A stretch of 64,000 nucleotides of DNA, taken from Codonopsis lanceolata. Lineage: Eukaryota > Streptophyta > Magnoliopsida > Asterales > Campanulaceae. The notes below the pieces were generated by a model, which was not told where the DNA came from, searched no databases, and was given only the letters and a program-made list of their open reading frames with translations. The translations under genes and the position numbers were made by a program. Below are positions 20,300 to 32,579 of the stretch, piece by piece (the stretch's first letter is position 1; each line of letters starts with the position of its first letter). The stretch covers positions 103,569,547 through 103,633,546 of the forward strand of contig CM028377.1 in assembly GCA_013146195.2 (NCBI GenBank), written 5' to 3'.

Positions 20300-22740
20300 T
20301 CATGCATCGCCCAAGGAGCAGCAAAACGTCAGTACAAGAAGTTGTTGGTCACTCAGGGAAGGACAAGTGAAAACTTTTGAAGCTCATAGAACCTAAGAAT
20401 ACCCTTTTGTATGCACCTCCAAAAAACCCTTTTACCTTTGAACCTCCTTTTGCCAAATAAAATCTTCAGAAAGCAACTTTTTACTTTTTCTAAAATCAAC
20501 TCAGCGTCGGTTTTCGTAAATTTTCCATATATATATATTTTTTTTTTCTTTTTAGGTCACCTATTTCCAAGTATCTCTGGACAAGTTTTCTTCTAAAAAT
20601 GATAAATTAACTAACTTAAAAACATCTAAATCTACACAAGTTGATAATGAGTCATCCAGAAGATATGGACCCGCAAACTATTAAGAACACATGAAATCAA
20701 AAGTAGGCAAGTCGTCTTGATCGAATCACCTTCGACCCATTGCGGCCGAGCTGTTAGTAGCATACTGGGGCTTCCTACCATTAACACCAACACCCCTCCA
20801 AAAAACTTGAAACCCTCTTTTAAGACCACCATATGCCAAAATCCCTACCGAAACTAAGATCTTCCAATATCCCCAGCAAAACAACTATCCATATGATCCA
20901 TCTTTCCAAAACCGGGGCTGTGTCATCTTTTTATATCCACCAAGAATGCTTATCCTTTGCCCCAAAAAGAGAGAGGAGATTCCTCAACGGCTATCATAAT
21001 GCTCCGAAAAAAAAAAAAAAAAAAAGAAGAAGAAGAAAAAAATCTCTCTGGAGCAAGTCCATCATATGTCCATCTCTCCCTTACACAAACTAATTTGGGG
21101 CTTCTCGGGGAAAATCAATGCATACACTTTTTAGATGTGGATCGAAAGAAAGAAAGGCCCACCATACCCAAAACCCAAGCTATACCCAAATTCAAAGCCA
21201 AAAAACCTACCATACACAAAACTAAAAACCAAATTGTCCATCTAGAACCCACAACCTAAAAAGCCAATCAACAATCAATTGTTGATTGCCCTTTTTACAG
21301 AAACCAAATCCGTAAAAGACTTCTAACCATGGACCTCAAAACCGATCCATCCCCAAATATTTAAATAGTACACCTTGAACCAGTCGCAATCAAAAGCTTT
21401 GCTTTAATCGGTCATAACGTAATCTGAGTCAAAGATGAAACTCCTGGCTAAAACACACAAAAACATCAAAAGATAATTACCAAATAAGGTTCATAACCCA
21501 TCAACCTAGTGATACTCGACAATAAAGTGAACTCTGAATTCCGGCTCTCTTTCTTGTCTAGTAGAGTCATCCTCATATCCTGTGCCTTCTGATTTTCTCT
21601 TCAAGAAGAAAAAAAAAGAAAAAAAGAAGGAAAAAAAGAGAAAAGTCCACCTAGGGGCTTTCCCTCCATTCATTTCTTTTGGGGTTATTCTCCATTCATA
21701 TCCATGAGAATGTGTCGTTTGAGTCTGCTAGGGCTTTTCTATCCCATCTTGAAGCATTTGTTGATTGAGTCACCCTGGGGCTTTTCCCACCGAACTCATG
21801 AATCTTGTCAGTGCAGTCTCCTATCTCTGTTCCCTAAGCCTTAAATTTTTGGTCATAACGAAAGATGCTCCAGTTATGAAATCTTTGAAAACCTGAGTCT
21901 CGCTACAAATAAAATGAGAAAAGTTATTCTTGGACTTAGTATAAAGAGAAAGCATTTTGGAAACATATACTCTATCAACCGAGAAAGTTTCTAACTTGGC
22001 CTTATTGGGAAAAGACTTCTTAGGATTAGATGATAGGATCACTTATTATGCCTAATCCTCATTTGAAGCCAAGAATGTCACAGATAACTTGTTGTAGAAT
22101 TGATACACTACTACAGGGTCCCCCATGATTTCTGCGAGTCGAGTAGATGGTTTCGGATACACTTTGCCCCTAATTTCCTTTTGATGCTAGACTAGTTGCC
22201 TACTAATTTCTATCCAGGATACCAAAGGTTGGGAACCTTGCTTACAAGGTTGGACTCTTTGTTTCGCTTTGGCATCACGCCAGTTTCTCTAAGTTCCATC
22301 AGATCTTGCTGATTAACCGTCATGTTATCTCCCCCTATGGGCCCGGTTTTTGAAACCCTCTTTACTTTCTTTGTCGAAAACCATGATATTTTGTTATCAA
22401 GTCAAAAGAAAGAAATGGGAGACCTCCATTAAATTTCTTCACCGAGAAACCCCACCAGATACTAGAAACCAAACAACATATATGCATCACACCTCTTACG
22501 ATTGTGGCCAAAGCTTCGAGTGAACCCCAACAAAGCTACAACCTCAGCCTTTTCACTCACCAGCCAAGAAGTACAATGTGTTTATAAAAGATAATTAGTT
22601 CTGCTTAAAAAGTCAATCGCGTACAGGTACTATTAACTAGTGTTTGCATCTAAACTAAATTGCAAAGTAATGGAGTTAATAATTTAGCGACATTATTTTT
22701 GCGTCATCATAGCTAATCTCGAGCATTTCCTACACATATT
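20300..22740 (+). other. Non-coding spacer of the Ogre-like element
   Basis: I find no protease, RT, RNase H or integrase motif. There is a poly-A/GAA-rich run near 21008-21045 and another purine run near 21606-21645. Short open frames here lack recognisable domains. In an autonomous Ogre element this interval would hold pol. Confidence 0.55.
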
Positions 22741-22744
22741 ACTA

Positions 22745-23350
22745 ATCCTCATCACTTTCCCTATTCTGTGGGAAACACGTTTTAAAAAATTACATCACTT
22801 TCCCTATGCTGGGGTAAGCGCGTTTTAATCTCATTATCGTTTTTCCTATTCTGGGGGAAGCGCGTTTCAATCTAATCGTTTTCCTTATTCTGGGGGAAAC
22901 ACATTTTAAAAATTACATAACTTTCCCTATTTTGGGGGAAGCGCACTTTAAGAATGGCGTCACTTTCCCTATTCTAAGGGAAGAGCATTTTAGAATGCAT
23001 CATTTTCCTATTCTATGTGGAAAGGCGTTTTAGAAGTACATCATTTTCCCTATACTGGGGGAAGCGCCTTTTTAAAATCTCATTGCTTTCCCTATTCTGG
23101 GGGAAGATACATTTTAGAGATTGCATCACTTTCCCTATTCTGGGGGAAGATACATTTTAGAGATTGCATCAATTTCCATATTCAGAGGGAAGATACATTT
23201 TAGAGATTGCATCACTCTCCCTATTCTGGGGAAGAGCATTTTCGAATTGCATCATCTTTCCCTATTCTTGGGGAAAGGCGTTTTAGAAGTGCATCATTTT
23301 CCCTATTCTGGGAAAGTACATTTTAGAGGTTGCATCGTTTTTCCTATGCT
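22745..23350 (+). repeat. Minisatellite A, units of about 42-55 bp
   Basis: About twelve imperfect copies of a unit with TTTCCCTATTCTGGGGGAAG followed by a CATTTTA-type end. Unit length varies. The core resembles that of the 40-bp array directly downstream (TTTTGCCTATGCTGGGCGAA), suggesting common origin. Confidence 0.9.
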
Positions 23351-23945
23351 GGGTTAAGCATATTTTAGGAAACGCACCCGAATCCCACCAGTTTTACCTA
23401 TGGTGGGCGAAACGCACTCGAATCCCACAAGTTTTGCCTATGATGGGCAAAACGCACCCAAATCCCACCAGTTTTGCCTATACTGGGCGAAAGGCGTCAG
23501 AATTCCACCAGTTTTGCCTATGCTGGATGAAATGCACCCGAATCCCACCAGTTTTGCCTATGCTGGGCGAAACACATCAGAATTCCACCAGTTTTGCCTA
23601 TACTGGGCGAAATGCACCCAAATCCCACCAGTTTTGCCTATGCTGGGTGAAACGTGTCTGAATCCCACCAAGTTTTGCCTATGCTAGGCGAAATGTGTCT
23701 GAATTCCACTAGTTTTGCCTATGCTGGGTGAAACGCACTCGATTCCCACCAGTTTTGCTTATGTTGGGCAAAATGCATCCGAATCCCACCAAGTTTTGCT
23801 TATGCTGGGCGAAACGTGCCTGAATCCCACCAAGTTTTGCCTATGCTAGGCAAAATGCATCTGAATTCCACCAGTTTTGCCTATCTTGGGCGAAACACAC
23901 CCGAATCCCACCAGTTTTGCCTATGCTGGGCGAAACGCACCATCC
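23351..23945 (+). repeat. Minisatellite B, 40-bp unit, about 14 copies
   Basis: GTTTTGCCTATGCTGGGCGA-type cores start at 23391, 23431, 23471, 23511, 23551, 23591 and so on, an exact 40-bp step for most of the array, with occasional +1 steps later. Each unit includes AATCCCACCA. Confidence 0.95.
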
Positions 23946-24286
23946 ATCCTACCTAATGCTGGTATTTGTTGAACCTAGAGCCAAACTACGTTTGGTCTAA
24001 TTCTTGAGAAAGGGATACGTAGGTAACCTACCTAGTAGGCGCGACCATCAGAGCACTTCATTTGCATATCTGCTCTAAAAACCACGATGACCAACTATAA
24101 CCAACTAAAATTGTTTAGGGTATGTGAGATTTGAACTGCATCCTAAACTGCTGCATCTTATACTGTTGCATATTGCATTCCTCCCCATTATAATTTCCAC
24201 GAAATTTGGGAGTCTATTTCTTATCAATGATATTCGTTTACTTGGTAAGTTTCAGTTTACCCATAAACTCCATCGTTAAAGGGCTC
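23946..24286 (+). other. Conserved pre-LTR region of the Ogre-like element
   Basis: It includes AACTACGTTTGGTCTAATTC and GGATACGTAGG, a block typical of Ogre-type 3' ends, and ends in GTTAAAGGGCTC immediately before the LTR, a plausible polypurine tract. The same block recurs five times at 34225-34600. Confidence 0.6.
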
Positions 24287-24917
24287 TGTAGACACCTCAA
24301 TTTTGTACCCATGGTATGTGACATGACATAAAATATCAAGACCTATTAAAAGGACTAACGAATGTCAAGTTACAAGGTTGAAAATGCAAAAGAAAAAGCA
24401 GGATGCATAAACAGTGAATTGTAGGGGGCCAAAGTGCCAAAAATCAAGACAAAATAGGCCTGGGGCGCCGCCCCAAGACCCCTATGGCACCGCGCCAACA
24501 CCCTCCATGGGCAGCGCCCAATAGTACCCCAAGTACTATAGCAATTTGCTTTTGGTGCAATCCTTTCAGCGCATGGTACAAGCCAATAAAGCTCAAAAGG
24601 AAAAACTTAATCACAAAGGAAGCATTATTATCTTGGGATGTGTGTGTTCACACAGTGAAGGTGCAATTAGTGCTCGCCGGCCCTTAGTAGGGTTTTTCAC
24701 GCCCTTGATGGTGAGCCACCCCCCGCCACCTCCGAATCCACGCCCAAAACCTTTGCTTCGGCCTTATGTTCTTCGTCTTCTCTACTCAAACCCTTCTTTT
24801 TACATTATTCCCAAGCGACATTGAAAGGGAACCTTCGCTCAACAGGAGATAATTAACTCTCTTGCTCACCTTTTTCGCCTTGCCCTCATCGGTAAATTTT
24901 CACATGGAAGACCTTCC

Positions 24918-26036
24918 ATGGAGGCTACCCGCAAGTATTTCAACACGATCAGTCTCAAAGCTTCCGTCTCCATTGGCCTGTTGGATCCCAAACACATACT
25001 CATTCAGGCTAGCCATGACGACGACTTCCAACGTTTGTGGATCAAAGACCAATGGTTTTTGGGAAGTATCCGAGCGTTTTCAAATGGGCCTTTGCCTTGG
25101 CCCAGGCGATATAGAGAGTTCCATAGTTCACTGCGGTTCTCTTCCGGGACTCCCTATTCACTTGTTCAACAAATCTGCTCTTTTCTCCTTAGCTTCTTTA
25201 TTTGGTCGACCGTTAATGTTGGATCAGCCTACCATAAATCTTTCTCGCCCTAGTGTTGCTCGCATTTGCGTGGAGGTGGACCTTTTGAAGCCTTGTCCCA
25301 ATAGAATCTGGATAGACTGTGGTTCCGCTTTTTCCCGACACGGCGGCCCGGTAGAGGTGAAAATAAACCCTCTTATTGCAATAATTGCTTCCATCAAGGC
25401 CACCATGATCTTAATTGTAAGTTCAAGGGATTGGATCAACCCACTTCTGTCAATCTTTCAGATCCTATCATGCCAAAGCCGGTCTCCCAAAGATGGACTC
25501 CTAAGAAAACTACTGAGCCATTGAAGAACTCCCATGCAAACCCTAATAACTCCAAGCAAGATGCAGAAGCTTCCCACCCTACTCCAGCGACGGATACGGC
25601 GAGTATGGGAAAAGAGGCAGCCCTTAACGAATCTTCTCCCAATCTTGATCCTTCTACTTCATCTCCATGTCAAGACCCAGAAGACACTGGTGCTGATCCT
25701 AATTTGACGAACGGCCAGCCTCCAACTCCCATGCATACAGATCTAGCAGCCTCCCCTCATGAAACTCAACCTAGCTCCCAGCAGGACAATGTCGCGGATC
25801 CTCCTGATCTTCTTAAAGATCCCCCTCCTGATCCCCCACAACAGAAGGATTTCACTATTTCTCCCAATCGTTTCGCTGTTCTTAAGACAATTGAATTAGA
25901 AAACGAGGATGATTCTTCAACAATCCAAGCTCTAAACATTCAGTCTATGTCTAAACAAAGTAAGCCTACCAATCCCATGCCGGGCAGACTCACAAGATCA
26001 AAGGCTTCAAAGCCTCCTGCTTCAGCTTCTTCCTAA
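24918..26036 (+). pseudogene. LINE ORF1 (DUF4283 and CCHC knuckle), frameshifted
   Basis: The N-terminal DUF4283-like domain begins at 24918 (DPKHILIQASHDDDFQRLW). Near 25085 the coding signal moves to the next frame (GLPIHLFNKSALFSLASLFG, SVARICVEVDLLKPCPNRIW, to about 25345), then returns to the first frame. There a zinc knuckle CNNCFHQGHHDLNC (about 25380-25425) precedes a proline/serine-rich tail ending at 26036. So two frameshifts flank the middle of the domain. ORF1 proteins bind element RNA in the ribonucleoprotein particle. Confidence 0.85.
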
Positions 26037-26043
26037 TCTTTTT

Positions 26044-29000
26044 ATGGATATTAAAACGATCTTTTGGAATATTCGGGGTATTGGTAATGAATCTTCAGTT
26101 CGTCGTCTCAAACAACTCATTCGTCTTCATGGAGTGTCTATTGTGGCTGTTTTTGAACCCAAGCTCGAAAAGGAAAAAATTGATATTATCTCTCGTCGCC
26201 TTAAATTCAGGTTCACGGCTTCTAACCCTTCTAGCTCTATTTGGGTTTTTGTAAAATCCTGCTTTACAGTTTCTTTAGTTTTTGAATCTGTTCAACAAGT
26301 AACCTTTCAGATTCAGCACTTTTCGTGGCCTTCACCTGCCCTCTTGACTTGTGTTTATGCTAAATGTGATGATTGGGATCGACAAGATTTATGGGAAGAA
26401 ATTCTTCAGATCAGCTCTTCTTTTCCGAATTTTCCCTGGATGATTGGCGGCGATTTTAACATTATTTTGCACCCTTCCGAAAAATCTGGTGGCTCGGGTT
26501 GGAATCGTAAGGGTGCTTTGGACTTCCATTCTTGTCTATCTGCTGCGGGTCTGACAGATTTGGGATACTCGGGGAGTGATTATACTTGGCTTAATAAGAG
26601 GGAAGGTTCTGCTATTATTTATGAGCGAATAGACAGAGTTCTTTGCAACTCCATGTGGCTCAATAATTTCCATGCTACTTCCATCCAGCATCTGAATAGA
26701 ACTTGCTCTGATCACTCGCCGCTGCTCACTACTATTACCCGCCAAGCCTCTCGAGGTTCTTCTTCTTTTCGGTTTATCAATGCTTGGATTGGTCACTCGG
26801 GTTTTAAGGATGTTGTTGCTAAAGCTTGGCAAATTCCGGAGACTGGTAGGCTTATGGCTCTTTTTTCCCGCAAGCTCTTTAATGTGAAGAAAGCTCTGAA
26901 AGATTGGAACAAATCAGTCTTTGGTAATATTTTTGATAACCTCAAGCAGGCTGAAGAAGATACTCTTGAAATGGAGCTTTACTATGAACTTAATAATTCC
27001 CCCTCTAACAGAGAAAACATGTTGGCAGCTAAGGCTAAACTTCAATCTTTTCTTAAACAATAGGAGGAATATTGGCAGCAAAAATCAAGGATTCGTTGGC
27101 TGAAAGAGGGTCAAGGAAACTCTAAATTATGCCATGCTTCGGTTCAGCAGGCTCGGCATCGTCTTTCTATATTCTCTATCATGGATGATAATGGTGCTAT
27201 TCTGGATTCGCACCAAGCCATCCAGCAAGGCCTGATTTCTCATTTCTCTGCCCAGCTTCGGGATGAAGGTATTGCTCCTTCTTCCTTGGATCAGATCCCT
27301 TCCATAGTTTCGGATGCAATGAATGATGTTCTTATCGCTCCCCCTTCAATCTCGGAAATTAAATCCGCTATGAACAATCTTAATGGTGACAGTGCCGCGG
27401 GGCCTGATGGTTTTAATGGGAAATTTTATTCAGCTTGTTGGCCTATAATTGGAGATGACTTCTGCCATGCTTTTTTGGAATTTTTCTCCGGTTTTTCTTT
27501 CCCTCGGGCGTGGTCTAGTACCCTGATAATTCCCATTCCGAAGACTGATAGGCCAAAATCTTTTAAAGATCTTCGTCCTATTAGTCTTTGCAATTTTTGC
27601 CAAAAAGTGATATCCAAAATCCTTTCTTCCAGGCTTGCGGTTGTTCTCCCTCATATAGTTTCAGAGAACCAAAGTGCCTTTGTTAAAGGTCGTTTGATTC
27701 AGGACAATATTCTCTTGGCGCAAGAATTGATGTGTCACCTGGGGAAAAAAGTTTCTGGCTCGAATGTGGTTATAAAGCTAGATATGGCTAAGGCGTTCGA
27801 TCGTGTCTCCTGGATCTTTCTCATTAATATTCTCCGGAAGTTTGGATTTCACGAAATTTTTATAGATCGATTTGGCGGCTAATATCTCGGCGGTTCTCTT
27901 TTTATTTAATGGTGCTTAAAATCGGCTATTTTCCCTCGTCTCGAGGTCTAAGGCAAGGGGATCCTCTTTCTCCGAGTTTGTTTATTCTTATGGCTGAATT
28001 TTTTAGTCGGGGCCTTAACCATCTTCATCAACAAACTCCCTCCTCCATTTTCTCTACGGTTAGTGGCTGCCCCGTTATATCGCATCTTGCCTTCGCCGAT
28101 GATGTTATTATTTTCTGCAATGGCAGCAAAGAATCTCGTCACCGTGGCAAATCTTTCTTCCAGACTTATGAAGCTGTGTCAGGCCAAGTGATTAATACTT
28201 CCAAAAGCTCTTTCTTTGTAGCTCCCTCCACAGCGGCAAGCCGTATTTCCTCGATTCAGACCTTGCTGGAATTTAAAAATGGCTCTCTCCCGATCTATTA
28301 CCTTGGGTGTCCGATCTATTTTGGCCGTAAGAAGAGGCAGTTTTTTGACCCTCTTATCATTAAATTGACAAACCGCATTGAATCTTGGATGGGCAACTTT
28401 CTCAATTCGGCTGGGCGGATTACTCTAATCAGAAGTGTCCTTCATTCTATTTCCAGCTATCTTCTAGCTTCATTGGACCCTCAGTTTCGGTGATATCTTT
28501 ACTTGAGAAGTTGTTTTCTAATTTTTTTTGGGGACATATAGACGGCCGCAACAAAGCTCACTGGATTTCATGGGAAAAGTGCTGTCGTCCAATCTCAGAG
28601 GGGGGAATCGGGTTGAACTCCATCTCACACTTGGTTAAGGCTTATGGTTTAAAGATTTGGTGGCGGTTTCGTTCAGTCTCAAACTTATGGTCGAACTTCC
28701 TCAAGCTCAGATATTGCTCCCGGCAGCATCCTTGTTCTTCGACTCAAAAGGGATCCCATGTTTGGAAGCGTATGATCAAAGCTCGAGCCATTGCCGAACC
28801 TTACATATTCTGGATCATAGGCCGAGGTTCTATTTCCCCTTGGTTTGACTTTTGGCTTCCAGTTCGATTAGATCGTCCCCCTGAATGCTCTATTTCTTCG
28901 GTTTGTGAGCTGGTTCAAAGTTTCTCTTCTGGTTCTTCCCCCCTCCCAGCATCCATCATGAACACAATTTCGGACCAGCGAATTTCTTTAATTGTTGAGG

Positions 29001-30115
29001 ATGACAGACCGTGTTGGACCCCTAACAATTCTGGAGAATTTTCTTTATCTTCGGCCATGGAAATTATTTTCCCCTCTTCTACTAGCCTGCTTTCGGCTAA
29101 GTTTATCTGGCACAAATTTCTGCCCAAACACATCAGTATCTTTATGTGGCGCCTTCTTCTCAAAAAACTTCCTATTGATGAAGGTATATGGAGTAAGGGC
29201 TTCTCTTTGGCTTCTAAATGCCATTGTTGTTTATCGGGTAACATTGAGACATTTGAGCATGTATTTTTGTCCAGCAATTCAGCTTGGTCTGTTTGGCGAT
29301 CATTTCACGTCACCTTTGATATCCCATTTCATCATTGTTCCATTCGTCAGCGCTGCTTCAATTGGTGGCTTCATAATTCGTCTCCCATTTTTTCCTTGCT
29401 TCCATCCCTCATTTTATGGCATCTTTGGAAGTTCCGTAACAAGGATGTCTATGATCAGACGCGTATGCCCTCTTCTGTTATATCTCGAAATGTTTTCTTG
29501 GATCTTCAAGATATATTACAGGCAGCTAATTATTTTATTTCGGATCCCTTGAATGCTGCCCGTATTTCTTTTGGTAGGCGTAAGAAGGTTACTATTTCTT
29601 CGTTGGTCTGGAAAAAGCCTTCTTCAGATAGAGTTAAGCTTAACTCTGACGGTGCGAGTAGGGGTAATCCTGGTCCAGGTGGCGGAGGTGGCGTTCTTCG
29701 AGACTCTTCGGGGGGTGTTCTTTTTGCTTATTCTTGCTTTTTTGGTAATTGCTCTAACACAGTTGCTGAGGTTCGTGCTCTCCACTATGGCATGTCTTGG
29801 ATTCATTCTCACGGTTTTCTCAATGCTGATATTGAGATTGATTCTAAGATTATCTTTGATAGCATCTCCAAGGGTCATAATTTTCCTTGGAAGCATTCTT
29901 ATCTTATTCGAGATATTCTCCGCATCCAATCAGAGGGTCATTATATCTTCTCTCATTGCTTCCGCGAGGTCAACAAAGTAGCAGATTCTCTTGCAAACTT
30001 AGCTTGCGACACCCAAGCTAGTATTACTTTCCACTCCATAAATGACATTCCTCGGACCACCCGGGGTCTAATTTCTCTAGATGCTTGTAATACTTCTTAT
30101 ATTAGAATTTCTTAA
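26044..30115 (+). pseudogene. LINE ORF2: endonuclease, reverse transcriptase, zf-RVT, RNase H
   Basis: Starts 7 bases after ORF1. The apurinic-type endonuclease has FWNIRGIG at the start, GGDFNIIL and a terminal SDHSPLL. A TAG at 27061-27063 interrupts the frame; the frame continues in phase afterwards. RT follows with SLCNFCQKVISKILSSRL and DMAKAFDRV, then a frameshift near 27870. The second part has GLRQGDPLSPSLFILMAEF and FADDVIIF (about 28092). Another frameshift near 28485 leads to a zf-RVT domain (about 29095-29290) and a C-terminal RNase H with SDGASRGNPGPG (29646). The RNase H is typical of one group of plant L1 elements. Confidence 0.92.
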
Positions 30116-30291
30116 CTGTTTAGCTCTGTATTTCCTTTTCGAGGTTAGGCTCCTCTGTCCTCCCATTTATAAGGGCAAGGCTGGTTGTCCTCCTCAAGTT
30201 TGTATTCCCTTTATTTCTTAATAAAATCCTGCAGGGTGCCGCCCCTGTTTCCAAAAAAAAAAAAAATCACAAAGGAAGCCTCCTCCCAGCC

Positions 30292-30297
30292 TATAAA
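30292..30297 (+). promoter_or_regulatory. TATA box of the Ogre-like 3' LTR
   Basis: CCTATAAACAG lies just downstream of the LINE insertion, so the core promoter is intact but its upstream U3 sequence has been moved 5.6 kb away. Confidence 0.55.
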
Positions 30298-31307
30298 CAG
30301 ATGCATCCGGCTTTCAGAATTCATGGACAGAAAACACACAGTGAAAGAGTGAAGTTACGCAGTGAGTTCACCGCACAGTTGAGAGAACGCCGAAGGAATT
30401 TTTCCTTCTAGCCCCGAAGCTCTGTCAAATCTCCCCCAAACACTAAAATACTCCGGCCAAAGTGAAACCTAGTTGCCCTGCTAGGATTCCGCCCTATTCC
30501 ACCGGTTCGAAAAAGCCAAAAAGAGCAGTTGCCCTGCCCGAATCCAAGCGTCAAATCAACAAAAAACAAGCAGTTGCTCTGCCCGATTTCCGACGTCAGT
30601 CAGCCAGCAAATCCAGTCAAAGCAAACAGTTGTGTCGCTCGGATCCCGAGGTGAAAAGCAACTAAACGGAGGAGTCACGCTACCCGAAATTAGTCAAAAG
30701 ACTCCCTCTCCCTGAAGGCCAGAGCGAGCACACCCTAGGACCTACCAGTAAGGAGTTTGATACGCAATAAAACCCCTACGCTTCAAGAGGTAGGTCTATT
30801 AAAGTTTTTATGTGTAAAAGTGCTATTTAAATATTTCTATATAAACGAAATAAGCAGTTGTGCTGCTAGAAATTCTATAGAAAATAGCACTAAAAGGAGC
30901 CATTATTATGACCAAATTTTTATAAATGTATTTGTAACTCCAAAAATGAGGCTGCTGTAAGTTTGTAATTATTTCCTTATATATATGCAGATATATATTT
31001 TAAGATACTTTATTTCAACTGTTAAATAAATGTAAAAAATCATATTTAGCCAAAAAAAACTTGTTTTGAGACCGAAAGAGCGAGTTGGGTGTCTAACTCC
31101 TTCCCACCTCGTAACTTAGCCTCCGAACCCTTTTACAAATCTGGTTACTTTTGGTTTTTCTTTGTTTTCCTTAAAATAAAGATGGCGACTTCGTTGATTA
31201 CATTTTGAGTCCATAAATAAGAATGGGTGTATTCCCACGCACTTTAAAAGATTTTGAAACCACCCGCTTCTCGGTAGCGGGGGAAAGGTCGAAAATTGGG
31301 GCACTCA

Positions 31308-31720
31308 CACCCTCACCTATGGATCCGAAGCTATGATCCCAATTGAGATGGCCTTGCCAAGCTACAGAGTTTCTCACTAGAGCGAGCAAAACAATGAGCT
31401 TGCCCGAGCACTAGACCTTGACCTACTCGAAGAAAGAAGTATGGATGCACGACTAAGGATGGTCAACTATAAGCAGCGAGCAAAGGCTCACCATGACAAA
31501 AGAGTTCGAGGAAGAGCATTCATGGTCGGGGATTGGGTACTTAGAAAAATCAAGGTCACCGGTCATCGATCAGAAAGAGGAAAATTCTCACCTAACTGGG
31601 AGGGGCCTTTCCAAGTTATTGGAATAATCAGAGAGGGCACGTATAAACTACGGACACAGTATGACAAAGACTTGAAGCATCCCTAGCATGCAGATCATTT
31701 GAAAAAAAAATATCACTAAG
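31308..31720 (+). pseudogene. Integrase C-terminus of a third Tat element
   Basis: Directly after the Ogre-like LTR the sequence encodes TYGSEAMIPIEM, the conserved end of Tat integrase, then (frame 31441-31686) KVTGHRSERGKFSPNWEGPF and a stop at 31684. The right-hand element carries the matching YGSDAMAPVEM near 63880. The remainder of integrase must lie on the far side of the Ogre-like insertion. A TGA or TAG in the first 100 bases shows this copy is also dead. Confidence 0.85.
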
Positions 31721-32569
31721 CAAGTCTCACTGTACAAACGGGCAAGACCCTCAGCCCTATTGAGGTTCACTATCATTCTATCAATAAAAAGGCAAGTTCT
31801 TTTATTTACAATTATCAATTCAAATTGTTCATTTATCATATATAAATTGTCTTCAGATTGCTAGGCAGGATCTGCACACAAGTCGAGCAGATAGGGCCAT
31901 GCCCGGCTAACCTTCCACTATACCCGAGTATCAGTGAACATATCTTATCCTCCCAGCAAGCAAGACAGGCCTTGCCCGATTCACTTACTAGGAAGCCCGC
32001 ATGTCGGTAGGGGCCATGCCCACAAGGTAGCGGCTAACTACCACGAATTCCTATAGTGACCGAGCAACACTGTTAGTCATATATCTCTATACCCAGTTGA
32101 TATACTAGCAAAAGCTTCAACGTATAAACGTCGAACAGGGCCAAGCCCGGCTGGTCGCCACACAGAGTTGGACCATGCCCACTAAGCAGTCTTTAGGATG
32201 CTCGCCCCAGGGCAATAGGGGCCATGCCTGCTCAAAGCCTTGGCCAAAACCAAGCACTTAGTCCAGGTAAGAACGCTTCTCCAAGCCTTCAAACTTAAAT
32301 AATATGTCCGCTTAATTAGCCTTGTTATTTCTAAGTTACCATTTGCACAAGTTTACTTGCTCGCTCAATTGTGTTCATCTTATGCTTGTTATACTCACTG
32401 AAATGACCCATACACATGCATACTAGTACTATCAAATTATAGGAAAAACACGAATAAAAGAAACAACGATCGAGCAAAACAAAATTTCCATTGAAAAAGC
32501 AGAAGAATTATAAGTGGAAATCAAAAGATATAGGCACATAGGCCGGACAGAAAGCGGGCAATCTAAACT
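31721..32569 (+). other. 3' untranslated region of the third Tat element
   Basis: No sense-strand coding potential. The motif GGCCATGCCC or GGCCAAGCCC, often followed by GGCT, recurs about six times between 31890 and 32235, spaced irregularly. I do not know its function. Confidence 0.4.
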
Positions 32570-32579
32570 ATGTTCGGCC

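Larger units (their letters stand above)
24609..30279 (+). mobile_element. L1-type LINE, about 5.6 kb, 15-bp target duplication
   Basis: The insert is bounded by AATCACAAAGGAAGC at 24609-24623 and 30265-30279. It ends in a poly-A run (30253-30264). Two gene regions follow in order, ORF1 and ORF2, as in plant L1 elements. The clean duplication and readable frames suggest a fairly young insertion. One premature stop and several frameshifts make it inactive. It lies upstream of the TATA box of the LTR it entered. Confidence 0.95.
15142..31307 (+). mobile_element. Ogre-like retrotransposon lacking pol, 5' end lost in the gap
   Basis: The parts in order are gag as a tandem array (15142-19570), the gag C-terminus (19616-20299), about 2.4 kb of non-coding spacer, two minisatellites, a conserved pre-LTR region and a 3' LTR (24287-31307, split by a LINE). 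No protease, RT, RNase H or integrase motif is visible between 20300 and 24286, so the element would depend on proteins from a relative. Its 3' end is joined directly to Tat integrase sequence at 31308, which places the insertion inside that gene. Confidence 0.7.
24287..31307 (+). repeat. 3' LTR of the Ogre-like element, interrupted by a LINE
   Basis: It starts TGTAGACACC at 24287 and ends GGGGCACTCA at 31307. The LINE with one duplication copy (24624-30279) separates two parts of 337 and 1028 bases. Both ends match the minus-strand LTR at 36867-38592, which confirms the boundaries: that LTR also starts TGTAGACACC, ends GGCACTCA and is followed there by a primer-binding site. A TATA box lies at 30292. 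Confidence 0.85.

Noticed and set aside
23015..23687. Open frames with repeated PTSFAY- or FPYSGG-type peptides
   Set aside because: They arise from the 40-bp and ~45-bp minisatellites and are not conserved as protein.
22745..23945. Regular short repeats as a possible CRISPR array
   Set aside because: Units are contiguous, without unique spacers, and the context is a plant retrotransposon.
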